DNA from: Bacteroidota bacterium
GTDB taxonomy: Bacteria > Bacteroidota > Bacteroidia > Chitinophagales > Chitinophagaceae
Length of the DNA: 64,000 nucleotides
Assembly (NCBI GenBank): GCA_023428755.1
Contig: JAEYWX010000001.1
Span: forward strand, 124,001-188,000
Direction: 5' to 3'
Every line of letters begins with the position of its first letter. The stretch's first letter is position 1. The notes below the pieces were generated by a model that ran no database searches, was not told the DNA's origin, and saw only the letters and a list, made by a program, of their open reading frames with translations. Positions 23,930-33,245 of this stretch are shown piece by piece. The position numbers and the translations under genes were made by a program.

Positions 23930-24301
23930 ATGCTCAGCCGGTTGCAACTTATCAGTATGTTTTATGCAGTGGCGCTGCTCTTGTTTACCATCTATTGGGC
24001 CAACTATTATCCATCGTTCAGTCACACAAAAGGAGAAGAGTTATTTACAGCACTGGAAGTATTTCTATTTGTTACATTCTTCTATTTTATTGTATTGCAG
24101 TTGGCAGTGGAACGAAACAGTTGGGCAATGGCATTACTGCTGCCCATCATCAATGCCATTGTTACATTTTTAATTACGGTTGTGTTGCTGTGGCTGGGAT
24201 CACTTGACGGAAATCCGAAAGAAGATATTTTGATTTTTGGAATTGTGTATACGCTACTTTGTACGTTGTCGGGATTGGTAATTTGGAAGAAAGCTCAATA
24301 A
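23930..24301 (+). CDS. Small four-helix membrane protein of unknown function
   Basis: A 123-residue protein with four predicted membrane segments, at about residues 7-25, 40-60, 66-90 and 100-118 (LLPIINAIVTFLITVVLLW is the third). Only short charged loops link them. I recognise no family. It starts 2 bases after the PPC-domain gene stop, so the two are likely to be translated together, and its own transcript ends at the terminator overlapping its stop codon. Confidence 0.68.
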   Translation: MLSRLQLISMFYAVALLLFTIYWANYYPSFSHTKGEELFTALEVFLFVTFFYFIVLQLAVERNSWAMALLLPIINAIVTFLITVVLLWLGSLDGNPKEDILIFGIVYTLLCTLSGLVIWKKAQ

Positions 24302-24330
24302 AAAACCGGAGCTTATCACTCCGGTTTTTT
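24301..24330. terminator. Bidirectional intrinsic terminator
   Basis: An 11-12 base-pair stem (24301-24311 with 24319-24330) with A-run and T-run flanks, between two convergent units. Confidence 0.82.
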
Positions 24331-24347
24331 AATCTAATTCATTCATC

Positions 24348-26480
24348 TTATCGCACCACTTCGTTCGGCACTTCTCTTTCCAGCAGATGCTTATAAATAA
24401 ACAGGTTGTTCTCGTTGGTGCTGTGTGCATCCTGGTTGGGCAGGTTGCGCCAGCCATGTCGGCCACCGGGATAGAGCATAAACTCAAAATGCTTTTTCTT
24501 CTCCTGTAATTTTTTCACCAGCTGCATGCTGTTCTGCATGTGTACATTATCATCCATTGTACCATGATAAATACGCAACAAGCCTTTGTACTTATCGATA
24601 TGCGTATAAACAGAAGATGATTTATATCCTTCCGGATTTTCTTTCGGGGTATCCATAAAACGCTCGGTGTAATGACTGTCGTACAAACTCCAGTCGGTAA
24701 CACTTCCACCAGCTAATCCATGTGTAAAATAATCAGCACCATAGGTTAATGCATACGCACTCATATAACCACCATAGCTGAAACCACTGATAGCCACTTT
24801 GTTTTTATCTACACTTGCATTTTCGATCAACCATTTTACAATCGTGATCCAGTCTTGCATTTCCCAGTAACCCAAATTGCGGTGCATATAGTTGATACCT
24901 TCTTTCCCAAAGTGACCACTTGCACGATGATCCATTGCTACCTGTATCAATCCTTCTTTTGCCCACCATTGCTGCTGCATGTTCAACGCCCAGCCATCAT
25001 ACACTGTTCCGGCATTCGGGCCGCCATAAATGCTGATCATCACCGGATACTTTTTATTCTTATCATAATTCAACGGCCAAACAATACGCAACGGCAAATC
25101 GTATTTGCCATCTTCACTTTTCACTCGCAGCAACTCTGTTTTTGCCAATGTAGTTGTTGCAAATGACTCGCCGGCTGCATTTCCTAACTCACGGATCACT
25201 TTCCCTTTGTTATTCACCACCACCATTACATCTGGTGTGGCAACATTTGAATAAGAAGTAACAAAGTGCGTTCCGCCGGGTGATAAACGGATATTGCGGT
25301 GTGTATAGTCACCAAACGTTAAACGCATTAAACCGGTGCCGTCCATTTTTACTTTGTACAAATCGTAACGGGCGCTGTTATCTTTCCGGCAGGTGAAGTA
25401 CACCAATTTATTTTTTTCATCAACCAGGTTCACAGCAGTAACGGTGTATTCTCCGCTGGTGATGGCATTGATGCGTTTGCCACTCATGTCGTGCAGATAC
25501 AAATGATTCCAGCCGCTGGCATCGCTTTGCAGAATAAACTGTTTTCCGTTTTGCAAGAATGTAATGCGGTTTGCATCATCCAGATCAACCCATGTTTTTT
25601 GAGTTTCGTCGTAGATGATTTTTTTGCTGCCATCCGCCAGATTCATTTCATACACTTTCAGGTTATCCTGTGAGCGTGGCATCCACTGTATCCACAACGC
25701 ACTGCCATCGGGCTTCCACATGGGCATTCCAAAATACTGATCATCTTTCTGATTAAAATCGGCCCACACGGTTGCACCACCATCTGCAGCTACTACACCT
25801 ACTTTTACTTCCGGATTTTTATCGCCGGCTTTGGGGTAACGGGTGCGTTCAATAAAACCATGCTGTCCTTCTTCGCTGTAAATGGGAAACATCGGCACTT
25901 CACTTTCATCCATGCGCATGTAAGCGATCTTCTTACTGTCGGGGCTCCACCAAAAACTTTTGTAACGAGTAGCACGACCTAAAATTTCTTCAAAATAAAC
26001 CCAGCTAGCATAACCATTTAAGATCACATCGGTACCATCATTGGTCAATTGTGTTTCTTTCTTTGTTGCAAGATTGATCGTGTACAGATTGTTGTTGCGG
26101 GTGAATGCCACATATTGTTTATCGGGCGAAAGCACCGGATTTTTTTCTTCGTCTTTATTATTGGTGAGACGGGTTTCTTCATTCGCCATTTTCAAATACA
26201 GATCGTTGCCTTTGTTGATGATCTCCGGAATCACCACCATGATCTGCATTTCAGGTGCCTTGTATTCTGTTTCCTTTCCGGTTTTAATATCGTGTAAAAA
26301 CTGCTTGCCTTCACGACGGAGAATAAAACTGTTATCGCCAACCCAGTCTACAAACTGCGGGAGCGGTTTAGTTACAGTTTGCTTTGCTCCTTTGAGCATT
26401 TGTTCGGTAGTTAACGCTGTTTGTGCCGATACTGAACTTACTGCTACGATCCATAGCAGCAACAATCCTGTTTTTCTCAT
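24348..26480 (-). CDS. S9 family peptidase, dipeptidyl peptidase IV type
   Basis: A 710-residue exported serine peptidase. It has a signal peptide (first about 20 residues), an N-terminal beta-propeller (about 40-480; for example SPDKQYVAFTRNNNLYTINL, SPDSKKIAYMRMDESEVPMF), with a DPP4-style acidic pair in ASWVYFEEILGR, and a C-terminal alpha/beta hydrolase. The catalytic Ser is in ISGFSYGGYMS, Asp in GTMDDNVH and His in GGRHGW. The double Glu in YFEEI binds the free amino end of substrates, so Xaa-Pro dipeptide release is expected. Role: periplasmic peptide use. Confidence 0.92.
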   Translation of the reverse strand: MRKTGLLLLWIVAVSSVSAQTALTTEQMLKGAKQTVTKPLPQFVDWVGDNSFILRREGKQFLHDIKTGKETEYKAPEMQIMVVIPEIINKGNDLYLKMANEETRLTNNKDEEKNPVLSPDKQYVAFTRNNNLYTINLATKKETQLTNDGTDVILNGYASWVYFEEILGRATRYKSFWWSPDSKKIAYMRMDESEVPMFPIYSEEGQHGFIERTRYPKAGDKNPEVKVGVVAADGGATVWADFNQKDDQYFGMPMWKPDGSALWIQWMPRSQDNLKVYEMNLADGSKKIIYDETQKTWVDLDDANRITFLQNGKQFILQSDASGWNHLYLHDMSGKRINAITSGEYTVTAVNLVDEKNKLVYFTCRKDNSARYDLYKVKMDGTGLMRLTFGDYTHRNIRLSPGGTHFVTSYSNVATPDVMVVVNNKGKVIRELGNAAGESFATTTLAKTELLRVKSEDGKYDLPLRIVWPLNYDKNKKYPVMISIYGGPNAGTVYDGWALNMQQQWWAKEGLIQVAMDHRASGHFGKEGINYMHRNLGYWEMQDWITIVKWLIENASVDKNKVAISGFSYGGYMSAYALTYGADYFTHGLAGGSVTDWSLYDSHYTERFMDTPKENPEGYKSSSVYTHIDKYKGLLRIYHGTMDDNVHMQNSMQLVKKLQEKKKHFEFMLYPGGRHGWRNLPNQDAHSTNENNLFIYKHLLEREVPNEVVR

Positions 26481-26557
26481 GCTTGAAATTTTTAAGGGGA
26501 TGAAGATAATTTTTTTGAGCGAAGTTCATCATGTATTTGGATGAATGGAATAAAAAA

Positions 26558-26580
26558 GCCGCAGTTGTATTAACTGCGGC
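26558..26580 (-). terminator. Intrinsic terminator of the OM beta-barrel gene
   Basis: A perfect 9-base-pair stem, GCCGCAGTT with AACTGCGGC, with a T-run after it on the minus strand. Confidence 0.82.
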
Positions 26581-26599
26581 TCAGTAAAATACCAGTTAT

Positions 26600-27187
26600 T
26601 TACTTCTTCCCTAAATTGATCTGTACGCCAAAGTTGAGATTGAGTGCGCCTTGGTCGAGCAGATCACTATATATGCGATCGTAAGTTAATTGAGTAAACA
26701 ATCCCACTTTTTTTGATGGGAACCAAATAATACCAGCGCCACCACCTGAGTTAAAATATCTGGAGCTCCCACTAAGCTCTATGCCGGAATTTCTCTGTTT
26801 GTTATAGTCGAGATTGAATCCGGTCGAAACCACCGCAAACGGCCTTACATACTTATTTCCAAAATAGTACTTGCTGTAAATGCCAAGATTATACTTGTAG
26901 GATTGTTCGAAAGCTGGCTGGCCAGGAAGATTGTCAAATGGCGGCTTGAATTTTAGTCTTGAAACTCCAAATTGAACCCCTGCCCCAATTTCCCAATTAT
27001 TTTTCACAAAGTATCCTGTTCCAGCACCGAGGTTAAGTTTGAACTCATTGAATGCATTATTGTTTTGGTAGATACCTCCACCATTACTTCCAAATAAACC
27101 ATTGATGTTGATTGTTCCCTGTTCGGTTTGTGCAGTTGCGGCAATGCTGCTAACAAGCATAGCAGTAGCTAAGTAAAATGTTTTCAT
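26600..27187 (-). CDS. Outer membrane beta-barrel (porin-like) protein
   Basis: A 195-residue exported protein with a signal (ends TAAQA-like near residue 19, ATAQ). The mature part has alternating hydrophobic strands and glycine/asparagine turns: LNLGAGTGYFVKNNWEIGAGV, YNLGIYSKYYFGNKYVRPFAVV, GGAGIIWFPSKKVGLFTQLTY, and ends in LNFGVQINLGKK, a typical barrel closing strand. It is a small 8-10 strand barrel. A cargo or ligand cannot be named. It is transcribed alone. Confidence 0.8.
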   Translation of the reverse strand: MKTFYLATAMLVSSIAATAQTEQGTININGLFGSNGGGIYQNNNAFNEFKLNLGAGTGYFVKNNWEIGAGVQFGVSRLKFKPPFDNLPGQPAFEQSYKYNLGIYSKYYFGNKYVRPFAVVSTGFNLDYNKQRNSGIELSGSSRYFNSGGGAGIIWFPSKKVGLFTQLTYDRIYSDLLDQGALNLNFGVQINLGKK

Positions 27188-27319
27188 GTGTTAATGTTTG
27201 TTGTTTTTAATTGGTTACCTGTTATAAATTTTGAGCAAAGAAACAGGCTGCTCCTGTTATAAAAAACAAAAGAAACAAATTGAATTTTATTTTAACATAT
27301 TTGTTAGAGCAACAAAAAA

Positions 27320-27341
27320 CCGCAGTTGTTTCCAACTGCGG
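27320..27341 (-). terminator. Intrinsic terminator of lysS
   Basis: A perfect 9-base-pair stem, CCGCAGTTG with CAACTGCGG, with a T-run on the minus strand. It is closely similar in sequence to the terminator at 26558-26580. Confidence 0.82.
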
Positions 27342-27389
27342 CTCACTTATTTGAATTGTAGTTCACAACAATAAACTACAAACTTTAAA

Positions 27390-28910
27390 CTATTCAACTG
27401 TTTTCTCCGGACGCATCATCGGAAACAACAGCACATCCTGTATACTTGGCTGATTCGTCATTAACATCACCAAACGATCGATACCAATACCAATACCGCT
27501 TGTTGGCGGCATACCGTATTCCAATGCACGTAAGAAATCATAATCAATAAACATCGCTTCATCATCGCCACGTTCTTTCAGTTTCACCTGGTCTTCGAAA
27601 CGCTCACGCTGATCGATCGGATCGTTCAACTCCGTATATGCATTCGCCACTTCCTTACCATTCACCATTAACTCAAAGCGTTCTACCAATCCTTCTTTGC
27701 TGCGGTGCTTCTTGGTAAGCGGACTCATTTCAATCGGGTAATCAATAATGAATGTTGGCTGTATACATTTTGCTTCACTTGTTTCGCCGAACAATTCATC
27801 AATCAGTTTGCCTTTCCCCATCGATGCATCTACATGGATGTTGAGTTGTTTGCACACACTGCGTAATCCTTCTTCATCCAAACCACTAACATCAATACCG
27901 GTATTTTCTTTAATGGCATCAAAAATAGACATGCGTTTGAAGGGTGCTTTAAAGCTGATGGTTTTATCGCCCACCTGCACATCGGTTGTGCCATGCAATG
28001 CAATGGCAATACGCTCCAGCAGATTCTCTGTTACATTCATCATCCAGAAATAATCTTTGTACGCAGTGTACCATTCCAACACTGTAAACTCAGGATTATG
28101 TGTGCGGTCCATTCCTTCGTTACGGAAGTTGCGGCTGAACTCATACACCCAATCGAACCCACCAACAATCAAACGTTTTAAATACAACTCGTTTGCAATA
28201 CGCATGTACATGGGTACATCCAATGCATTGTGGTGTGTAGTGAACGGACGGGCAGCAGCACCACCGGGAATAGTTTGTAACACCGGCGTATCTACTTCCA
28301 GTGCACCATGCTCGTTCAGGTATTCACGAATGGTGTTGATGAGGATGGTACGTTTTACAAACACATCTTTTACCTGCGGGTTAATGATGAGATCGGCATA
28401 ACGCTGACGGTATTTGAATTCCGGATCAGTAACTGCATCAAAGGTTTGACCTTCTGCTTCCTTCACCACCGGTAATGGCTTCAATGATTTTGTAAGAACG
28501 GTGAGTTCTTTTACGTGCAAACTTGTTTCACCTGTTTTGGTGGTGAACACATAACCCTTCACACCAATGATGTCGCCAATGTCTAATAATTTTTTAAACA
28601 CCACATCATACAACGTCTTGTCTTCGCCGGGGCAAATATCATCCCGGCGCACATACACCTGCAGGCGGCCATGGCTATCCTGCAATACGGCAAAGCAGGC
28701 TTTCCCCATATCACGCACACTCATTATACGGCCGGCAATACAAACATCTTTGTACTCGTCTTTGGTTTCTTCGTTAAACCCTGCCTTTACAGCAGTTGAA
28801 TAATGCGTAACGGGATATAAAGGAGCGGGATAAGCATCAATACCCAACTTGTTCAGTTCGGCTAATTTTTCCCGGCGAATGATCTCTTGTTCAGATAAAT
28901 GTGTACTCAT
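27390..28910 (-). CDS. lysS: Lysine--tRNA ligase (class II)
   Basis: A 506-residue class II LysRS. The N-terminal OB fold anticodon-binding domain contains VCIAGRIMSVRDMGKACFAVL. Motif 2 is seen as YEFSRNFRNEGMDRTHNPEF and motif 3 as GIGIGIDRLVMLMTN near the C-terminus. The start ATG 28910 (MSTHLSEQEIIRREKL) matches family practice; an ATG at 28934 is possible but adds nonspecific residues. A full-consensus promoter lies at 29004 to 28973 on the minus strand, with a leader of about 58 bases. Confidence 0.96.
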   Translation of the reverse strand: MSTHLSEQEIIRREKLAELNKLGIDAYPAPLYPVTHYSTAVKAGFNEETKDEYKDVCIAGRIMSVRDMGKACFAVLQDSHGRLQVYVRRDDICPGEDKTLYDVVFKKLLDIGDIIGVKGYVFTTKTGETSLHVKELTVLTKSLKPLPVVKEAEGQTFDAVTDPEFKYRQRYADLIINPQVKDVFVKRTILINTIREYLNEHGALEVDTPVLQTIPGGAAARPFTTHHNALDVPMYMRIANELYLKRLIVGGFDWVYEFSRNFRNEGMDRTHNPEFTVLEWYTAYKDYFWMMNVTENLLERIAIALHGTTDVQVGDKTISFKAPFKRMSIFDAIKENTGIDVSGLDEEGLRSVCKQLNIHVDASMGKGKLIDELFGETSEAKCIQPTFIIDYPIEMSPLTKKHRSKEGLVERFELMVNGKEVANAYTELNDPIDQRERFEDQVKLKERGDDEAMFIDYDFLRALEYGMPPTSGIGIGIDRLVMLMTNQPSIQDVLLFPMMRPEKTVE

Positions 28911-28972
28911 AATGATTGACTGTAGTTGCAGCAACGAGGCGGCACTGCCCCTGCTCTTATTTTAACAGGTCG

Positions 28973-29004
28973 CAAATTTACCGGAAGTACGCCACATCAG
29001 CAAA
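28973..29004 (-). promoter_or_regulatory. lysS promoter
   Basis: On the minus strand TTTG (29004 to 29001), 20 bases, then TAAATTTG (28980 to 28973) is a full match to the Bacteroidota consensus. Confidence 0.72.
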
Positions 29005-29076
29005 GAGAGTATCTTCGGCACGATGTATGCAACTTTTTTAACCGTAAACCCGTTTACTATATAAAACCGATAATTT

Positions 29077-29784
29077 ATGATCAAGCGTTACCTGTTATTT
29101 TTGTCCGTTACCTTGTTTTTTACCTCTTGTGAAGTTTTGAGCCAATTGCCAACCGGCACTGGTACCGGCGTTACCGAAGCCGAAGCGGGACAAGGTATTA
29201 AAGAAGCCTTGGGGCAGGGTCTTACCCGTGCCGTATCAAACCTCAATAAAACCGATGCCTTTTTTGGCAGCGAATTCTATAAAATATTACTTCCCCCCGA
29301 AGTGCAGAAGGTAGAACGTACACTCCGCAACATCGGCCTTGGACAAACTGTTGACAAAGCCATTCTGCAGATCAACCGTGGCGCAGAAGATGCCGTAGGT
29401 TTTGCCACACCCATTTTTGTAAATGCGATCAAGCAAATGAGTATTACCGACGCCATTAATATTATCAAAGGACCAAAAGATGGCGCCACCAATTATTTCA
29501 GGGAGAAAACGAGTGCGGCTTTGATCGCAGCTTTTTCACCTTCTGTAAAAGCTTCGCTGGATAAAGTGGAAGCCACCAAATATTATGGCGACCTGGTGAA
29601 TGGTTACAATCGTTTACCTACCACACGAAACAAACTTAATCCGGATTTAACGGCTTACGTAGTTGGCAAAACAGTGGATGCTTTGTTCGACCAGATTGCC
29701 AAAGAGGAAATGGAAATTCGTGCAAACCCGGTAAAACGAACCACCGAAATTTTGAAGAAAGTATTTGGCGCTACCTGGAACTAA
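29077..29784 (+). CDS. DUF4197 domain-containing lipoprotein
   Basis: A 235-residue lipoprotein with lipobox FTSC near residue 18. The rest shows the DUF4197 pattern: GIKEALGQGLTRAVSNLNKTDAFF, YKILLPPEVQKVERTLRNIGLG, INIIKGPKDGATNYFREKTS, YVVGKTVDALFDQIAKEE. The domain is helical. Its function is not known. It is divergently oriented from lysS and ends at the terminator at 29805. Confidence 0.88.
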   Translation: MIKRYLLFLSVTLFFTSCEVLSQLPTGTGTGVTEAEAGQGIKEALGQGLTRAVSNLNKTDAFFGSEFYKILLPPEVQKVERTLRNIGLGQTVDKAILQINRGAEDAVGFATPIFVNAIKQMSITDAINIIKGPKDGATNYFREKTSAALIAAFSPSVKASLDKVEATKYYGDLVNGYNRLPTTRNKLNPDLTAYVVGKTVDALFDQIAKEEMEIRANPVKRTTEILKKVFGATWN

Positions 29785-29804
29785 CGGGATAGCGTTGAAT
29801 CTGA

Positions 29805-29836
29805 AACGGGCTGTACAGGTTGTGCAGCCCGTTTTT
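29805..29836 (+). terminator. Intrinsic terminator of the DUF4197 gene
   Basis: Stem AACGGGCTG with CAGCCCGTT plus four further weak pairs and loop GGT, followed by six T. Confidence 0.82.
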
Positions 29837-29928
29837 TATACATACAAGTTGCCAAATCTGCCATCCGTCAAATTCTTTCGGCTCAGTTGGTTTTCCCTTT
29901 ATCTTTAAGGTTCTACAACAACTCAAGT

Positions 29929-32900
29929 ATGAAAAAAAGCATGTTTTCTCTGCTGATGGCGGTATGCGTCAGCGTCAGCTCATTTGCCCAGTCACCAAGC
30001 TGGCTTCGTTATCCTTCTATTTCGCCCGATGGCAAAACCATTGTGTTTACTTACAGAGGCGATCTGTACAAAGTAGCATCCACGGGTGGCACAGCCACTC
30101 CCTTAACCTTACACGAGGCACACGACTTTATGCCGGTATGGAGTAAGGATGGAAAAAGCATTGCGTTTGCCAGCGACCGTTATGGCAACTTTGATGTATT
30201 TGTGATTCCGGTTGAAGGTGGTGAAGCCAAACGCCTCACCTATCATTCAGCAGCCGAATATCCTTACAGCTTTACCAACGATAACAAGAATGTTGTTTTT
30301 GGCGGCACTCGTATGGATCTTCCAACAAACCGTCAATACCCTTCTGGTTATATGACGGAACTCTACAGTGTGTCTGTAAACGGCGGTCGTGTATCGCAAC
30401 TGTTTACTACACCTGCTGAAGATGTAAAGTTCAGCAAGGATGGCAGCAAACTCATCTACCATAACAAAGTGGGTGGCGAAAACATCTGGCGCAAACATCA
30501 TACATCTGCCGTAACAAGAGATATTGTATTGTATGATTTTAAAACCAACACACACAAACAGATCACATCATTTAATGGCGAAGACAGAAGCCCTGTGTTT
30601 ACAGCCGATGAAAGTGCGTTCTACTATCTGAGTGAAGAAAGCGGATCGTTTAACATTCACAAAATGAATGTAAGCGGAGGTAAATCTGAAAAGCTCACTT
30701 CGTACAAAAAACATCCGGTTCGTTTTCTTACGAGCAGTAATGATGGATTGCTGAGTTATGGATACGATGGTGAAATTTACACCATGAAACCCGGTGCATC
30801 TGCTCAAAAAGTAAACATCAATATTTTATCAGATGCCCGCAACAATAAAGAACAGGTATTTCGTGTAAGTACAGGAAGCGGCATGAGTCTTTCTCCCAAT
30901 GGAAAAGAAATTGCATTCCTTTATCGTGGCGAAGTATTTGTAACCAGTGTTGAAGGTGGCGTTACCAAACGTATTACCAATACACCTGAAGCAGAAAACA
31001 GTGTGAATTTTTCACCCGATGGAAAAAGTATTTTGTATTGCAGTGAGCGTGATGGCAAGTGGAGCATCTACGAAACAAAAATGGAGCGCAAAGAAGAACC
31101 TTACTTCTATGCATCTACCATTTTAAAAGAAACAGCAGTTATTGAAAACAAGAATACAAATACACAACCGGTGTATTCACCCGATGGAAAAGAAATTGCG
31201 TTTATTGAAAACAGAAATCAACTCCGTATCTACAATCTTGCAAGCAAACAAAGCCGCACTATTTTGAATGGTGACTATCTATTTGCATGGACAGAAAATG
31301 ATCAATACTTCCAATGGAGCCCCGACAGTAAATGGTTGTTGTTTGATTATGCCATGCCCGGCAGTGCCGTTGGTGAAGTGGGATTAGTAAGTGCTGACGG
31401 TAAAAAAATTGTGAACCTTACTGAAAGTGGCTTTAACGATTCACGCCCCAAATGGATCAACGGTGGTAAAGCCATGTTGTGGTTCAGCAACCGTGATGGT
31501 TTGCGTGGTGCAGCTATGAGCGGTGGTGCCCAGAGCGATGCGTACGCCTTGTTCTTTACGCAGGATGCATTCGATCGTTTTAAACTGAGCAAAGAAGATG
31601 CGGCTTTATTAAAAGAAACAGAAGAAACAAAAGCGAAAGCCGATACAACCAAAAAGAAAGCTGCTAAAGATTCGGTGGTGATCGATTGGGATGGCCTTAC
31701 ACAACGCAAAGCCAAACTCACCATTCATTCTTCAGCAATGGGTGATGCGTTGATCAGTAAAGATGGCGAAACATTGTACTACCTCGCCCGCTTTGAACGT
31801 GGTATGAATTTATGGACCACCAATCTGCGTACAAGAGAAACAAAAATGCTGGTTCCGCTTAATGCAGGTTTTGCCAGCATGGTATGGGACAAAGAACAGA
31901 AAAGTATTTTCCTGAATACCGATGGCGGCTTTACAAAAATTGATCCCAACAGTGGAAAGCAAGATCGTATCAGCATCAATGGTGAAATGATCGTTGATGG
32001 ATTGAAAGAACGCCAGTACCAGTTTGATCATGTATGGCGCAGAACAAAAAATACCTTCTACACAAAATCATTTCATGGTATTGACTGGGACAGTTACAAA
32101 CCCGATTACGAAAAACATTTGCCCGGCATTGGCAACAATTATGAAATGAGTGAATTGTTAAGTGAGTTGTTGGGTGAATTAAATGTTAGTCACAGTGGTG
32201 CCGCGTTTGGTGGTGGCAACAATCCTACTGCCGATGCAACGGCTTCGTTGGGTATTTTTTATGATGTGAATTTCAAAGGTAACGGCATCAAGATCCTGGA
32301 AGTGATCAAAGATGGTCCGTTGGCCAAAGCCGGCATGAATGTAAAAGCAGGAACCATCATTGAATCAATTGATGGCGAATTGATCACGCCTGATAAAGAC
32401 ATTGCACAATACCTCAACCGCAAAGCAGGAAAAAATACATTACTTGTATTGGTTGATGGAACTACAAAAAAAGAACTCATCATTAAACCAATTTCACTGG
32501 GTGAAGAAAACCGACTGCTGTATGCACGCTGGGTAAAACGCAATGCAGACGAAGTGGATAGAATGAGTAACGGTACGTTGGGCTATGTACATATTCCCGG
32601 CATGAATGATGGAGCGTTCCGTACCACGTATGAAGAAATAATGGGCAAACATTTTCAAAAGAAAGGAATGGTGGTTGATACCCGTAACAATGGCGGTGGT
32701 GACCTGGTAGCTGATCTTGCGATGTTCCTCAGTGGTAAAAAGTTCATGGACTATGCAACCGATACACGCAGCAATGGTTTTGAACCCAACTTCCGCTGGA
32801 CCAAACCAAGTATTTCGTTAGCGAATGAAGGCAATTACAGTGATGGACATTGTTATGCGTACATGGTGAAAGAAGTAGGTATTGGTAAACTGGTTGGCAT

Positions 32901-33126
32901 GCCGGTGCCCGGCACCTGTAGTTTTGCTGCATGGGAAAGCTTGATGGATACAGGTATCCGCTGGGGCGCCCCTACAGTTGGTTGTAAAGATTCCAATGGC
33001 AACTATTTAGAGAATGCACAAACAGAACCTCACATCAAAGTGAAACCTGAAAATGAAAAGGTAAGCACAGGAGTAGATCAACAGTTGGAAACAGCGGTGA
33101 AGGAATTGATGAAGGAAACAAAATAA
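29929..33126 (+). CDS. Tricorn-like S41 family peptidase with PDZ domain
   Basis: A 1065-residue exported protein, close to the length of archaeal tricorn protease. A signal peptide (first about 22 residues) is followed by two WD40-like (PD40) propellers: SPDGKTIVFTYRGDLYKV, SKDGKSIAFASDRYGNFDVF, SPNGKEIAFLYRGEVFV and others. A PDZ domain (about 760-850, IKDGPLAKAGMNVKAGTII) and a peptidase core (YVHIPGMNDG, VVDTRNNGGGDLVADLAMFL) follow. The nucleophile Ser is probably in GTCSFAAWES. It would degrade or trim peptides in the periplasm. The start is ATG 29929, with TATCTTTA at 29900. Confidence 0.88.
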   Translation: MKKSMFSLLMAVCVSVSSFAQSPSWLRYPSISPDGKTIVFTYRGDLYKVASTGGTATPLTLHEAHDFMPVWSKDGKSIAFASDRYGNFDVFVIPVEGGEAKRLTYHSAAEYPYSFTNDNKNVVFGGTRMDLPTNRQYPSGYMTELYSVSVNGGRVSQLFTTPAEDVKFSKDGSKLIYHNKVGGENIWRKHHTSAVTRDIVLYDFKTNTHKQITSFNGEDRSPVFTADESAFYYLSEESGSFNIHKMNVSGGKSEKLTSYKKHPVRFLTSSNDGLLSYGYDGEIYTMKPGASAQKVNINILSDARNNKEQVFRVSTGSGMSLSPNGKEIAFLYRGEVFVTSVEGGVTKRITNTPEAENSVNFSPDGKSILYCSERDGKWSIYETKMERKEEPYFYASTILKETAVIENKNTNTQPVYSPDGKEIAFIENRNQLRIYNLASKQSRTILNGDYLFAWTENDQYFQWSPDSKWLLFDYAMPGSAVGEVGLVSADGKKIVNLTESGFNDSRPKWINGGKAMLWFSNRDGLRGAAMSGGAQSDAYALFFTQDAFDRFKLSKEDAALLKETEETKAKADTTKKKAAKDSVVIDWDGLTQRKAKLTIHSSAMGDALISKDGETLYYLARFERGMNLWTTNLRTRETKMLVPLNAGFASMVWDKEQKSIFLNTDGGFTKIDPNSGKQDRISINGEMIVDGLKERQYQFDHVWRRTKNTFYTKSFHGIDWDSYKPDYEKHLPGIGNNYEMSELLSELLGELNVSHSGAAFGGGNNPTADATASLGIFYDVNFKGNGIKILEVIKDGPLAKAGMNVKAGTIIESIDGELITPDKDIAQYLNRKAGKNTLLVLVDGTTKKELIIKPISLGEENRLLYARWVKRNADEVDRMSNGTLGYVHIPGMNDGAFRTTYEEIMGKHFQKKGMVVDTRNNGGGDLVADLAMFLSGKKFMDYATDTRSNGFEPNFRWTKPSISLANEGNYSDGHCYAYMVKEVGIGKLVGMPVPGTCSFAAWESLMDTGIRWGAPTVGCKDSNGNYLENAQTEPHIKVKPENEKVSTGVDQQLETAVKELMKETK

Positions 33127-33154
33127 GTACGAGGTAAGAAGTTAGATGTACGTA

Positions 33155-33190
33155 ACAACGCCACTGCAGCAATGTAGTGGCGTTGTTGTT
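33155..33190 (+). terminator. Intrinsic terminator of the tricorn-like gene
   Basis: An 11-base-pair perfect stem (33155-33165 with 33176-33186) followed by T-rich bases. Confidence 0.75.
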
Positions 33191-33245
33191 TGTTTGTATA
33201 CCAATGTGCTATTCTTCGGTTTTCTGAAAATAAACACAACCCTTT

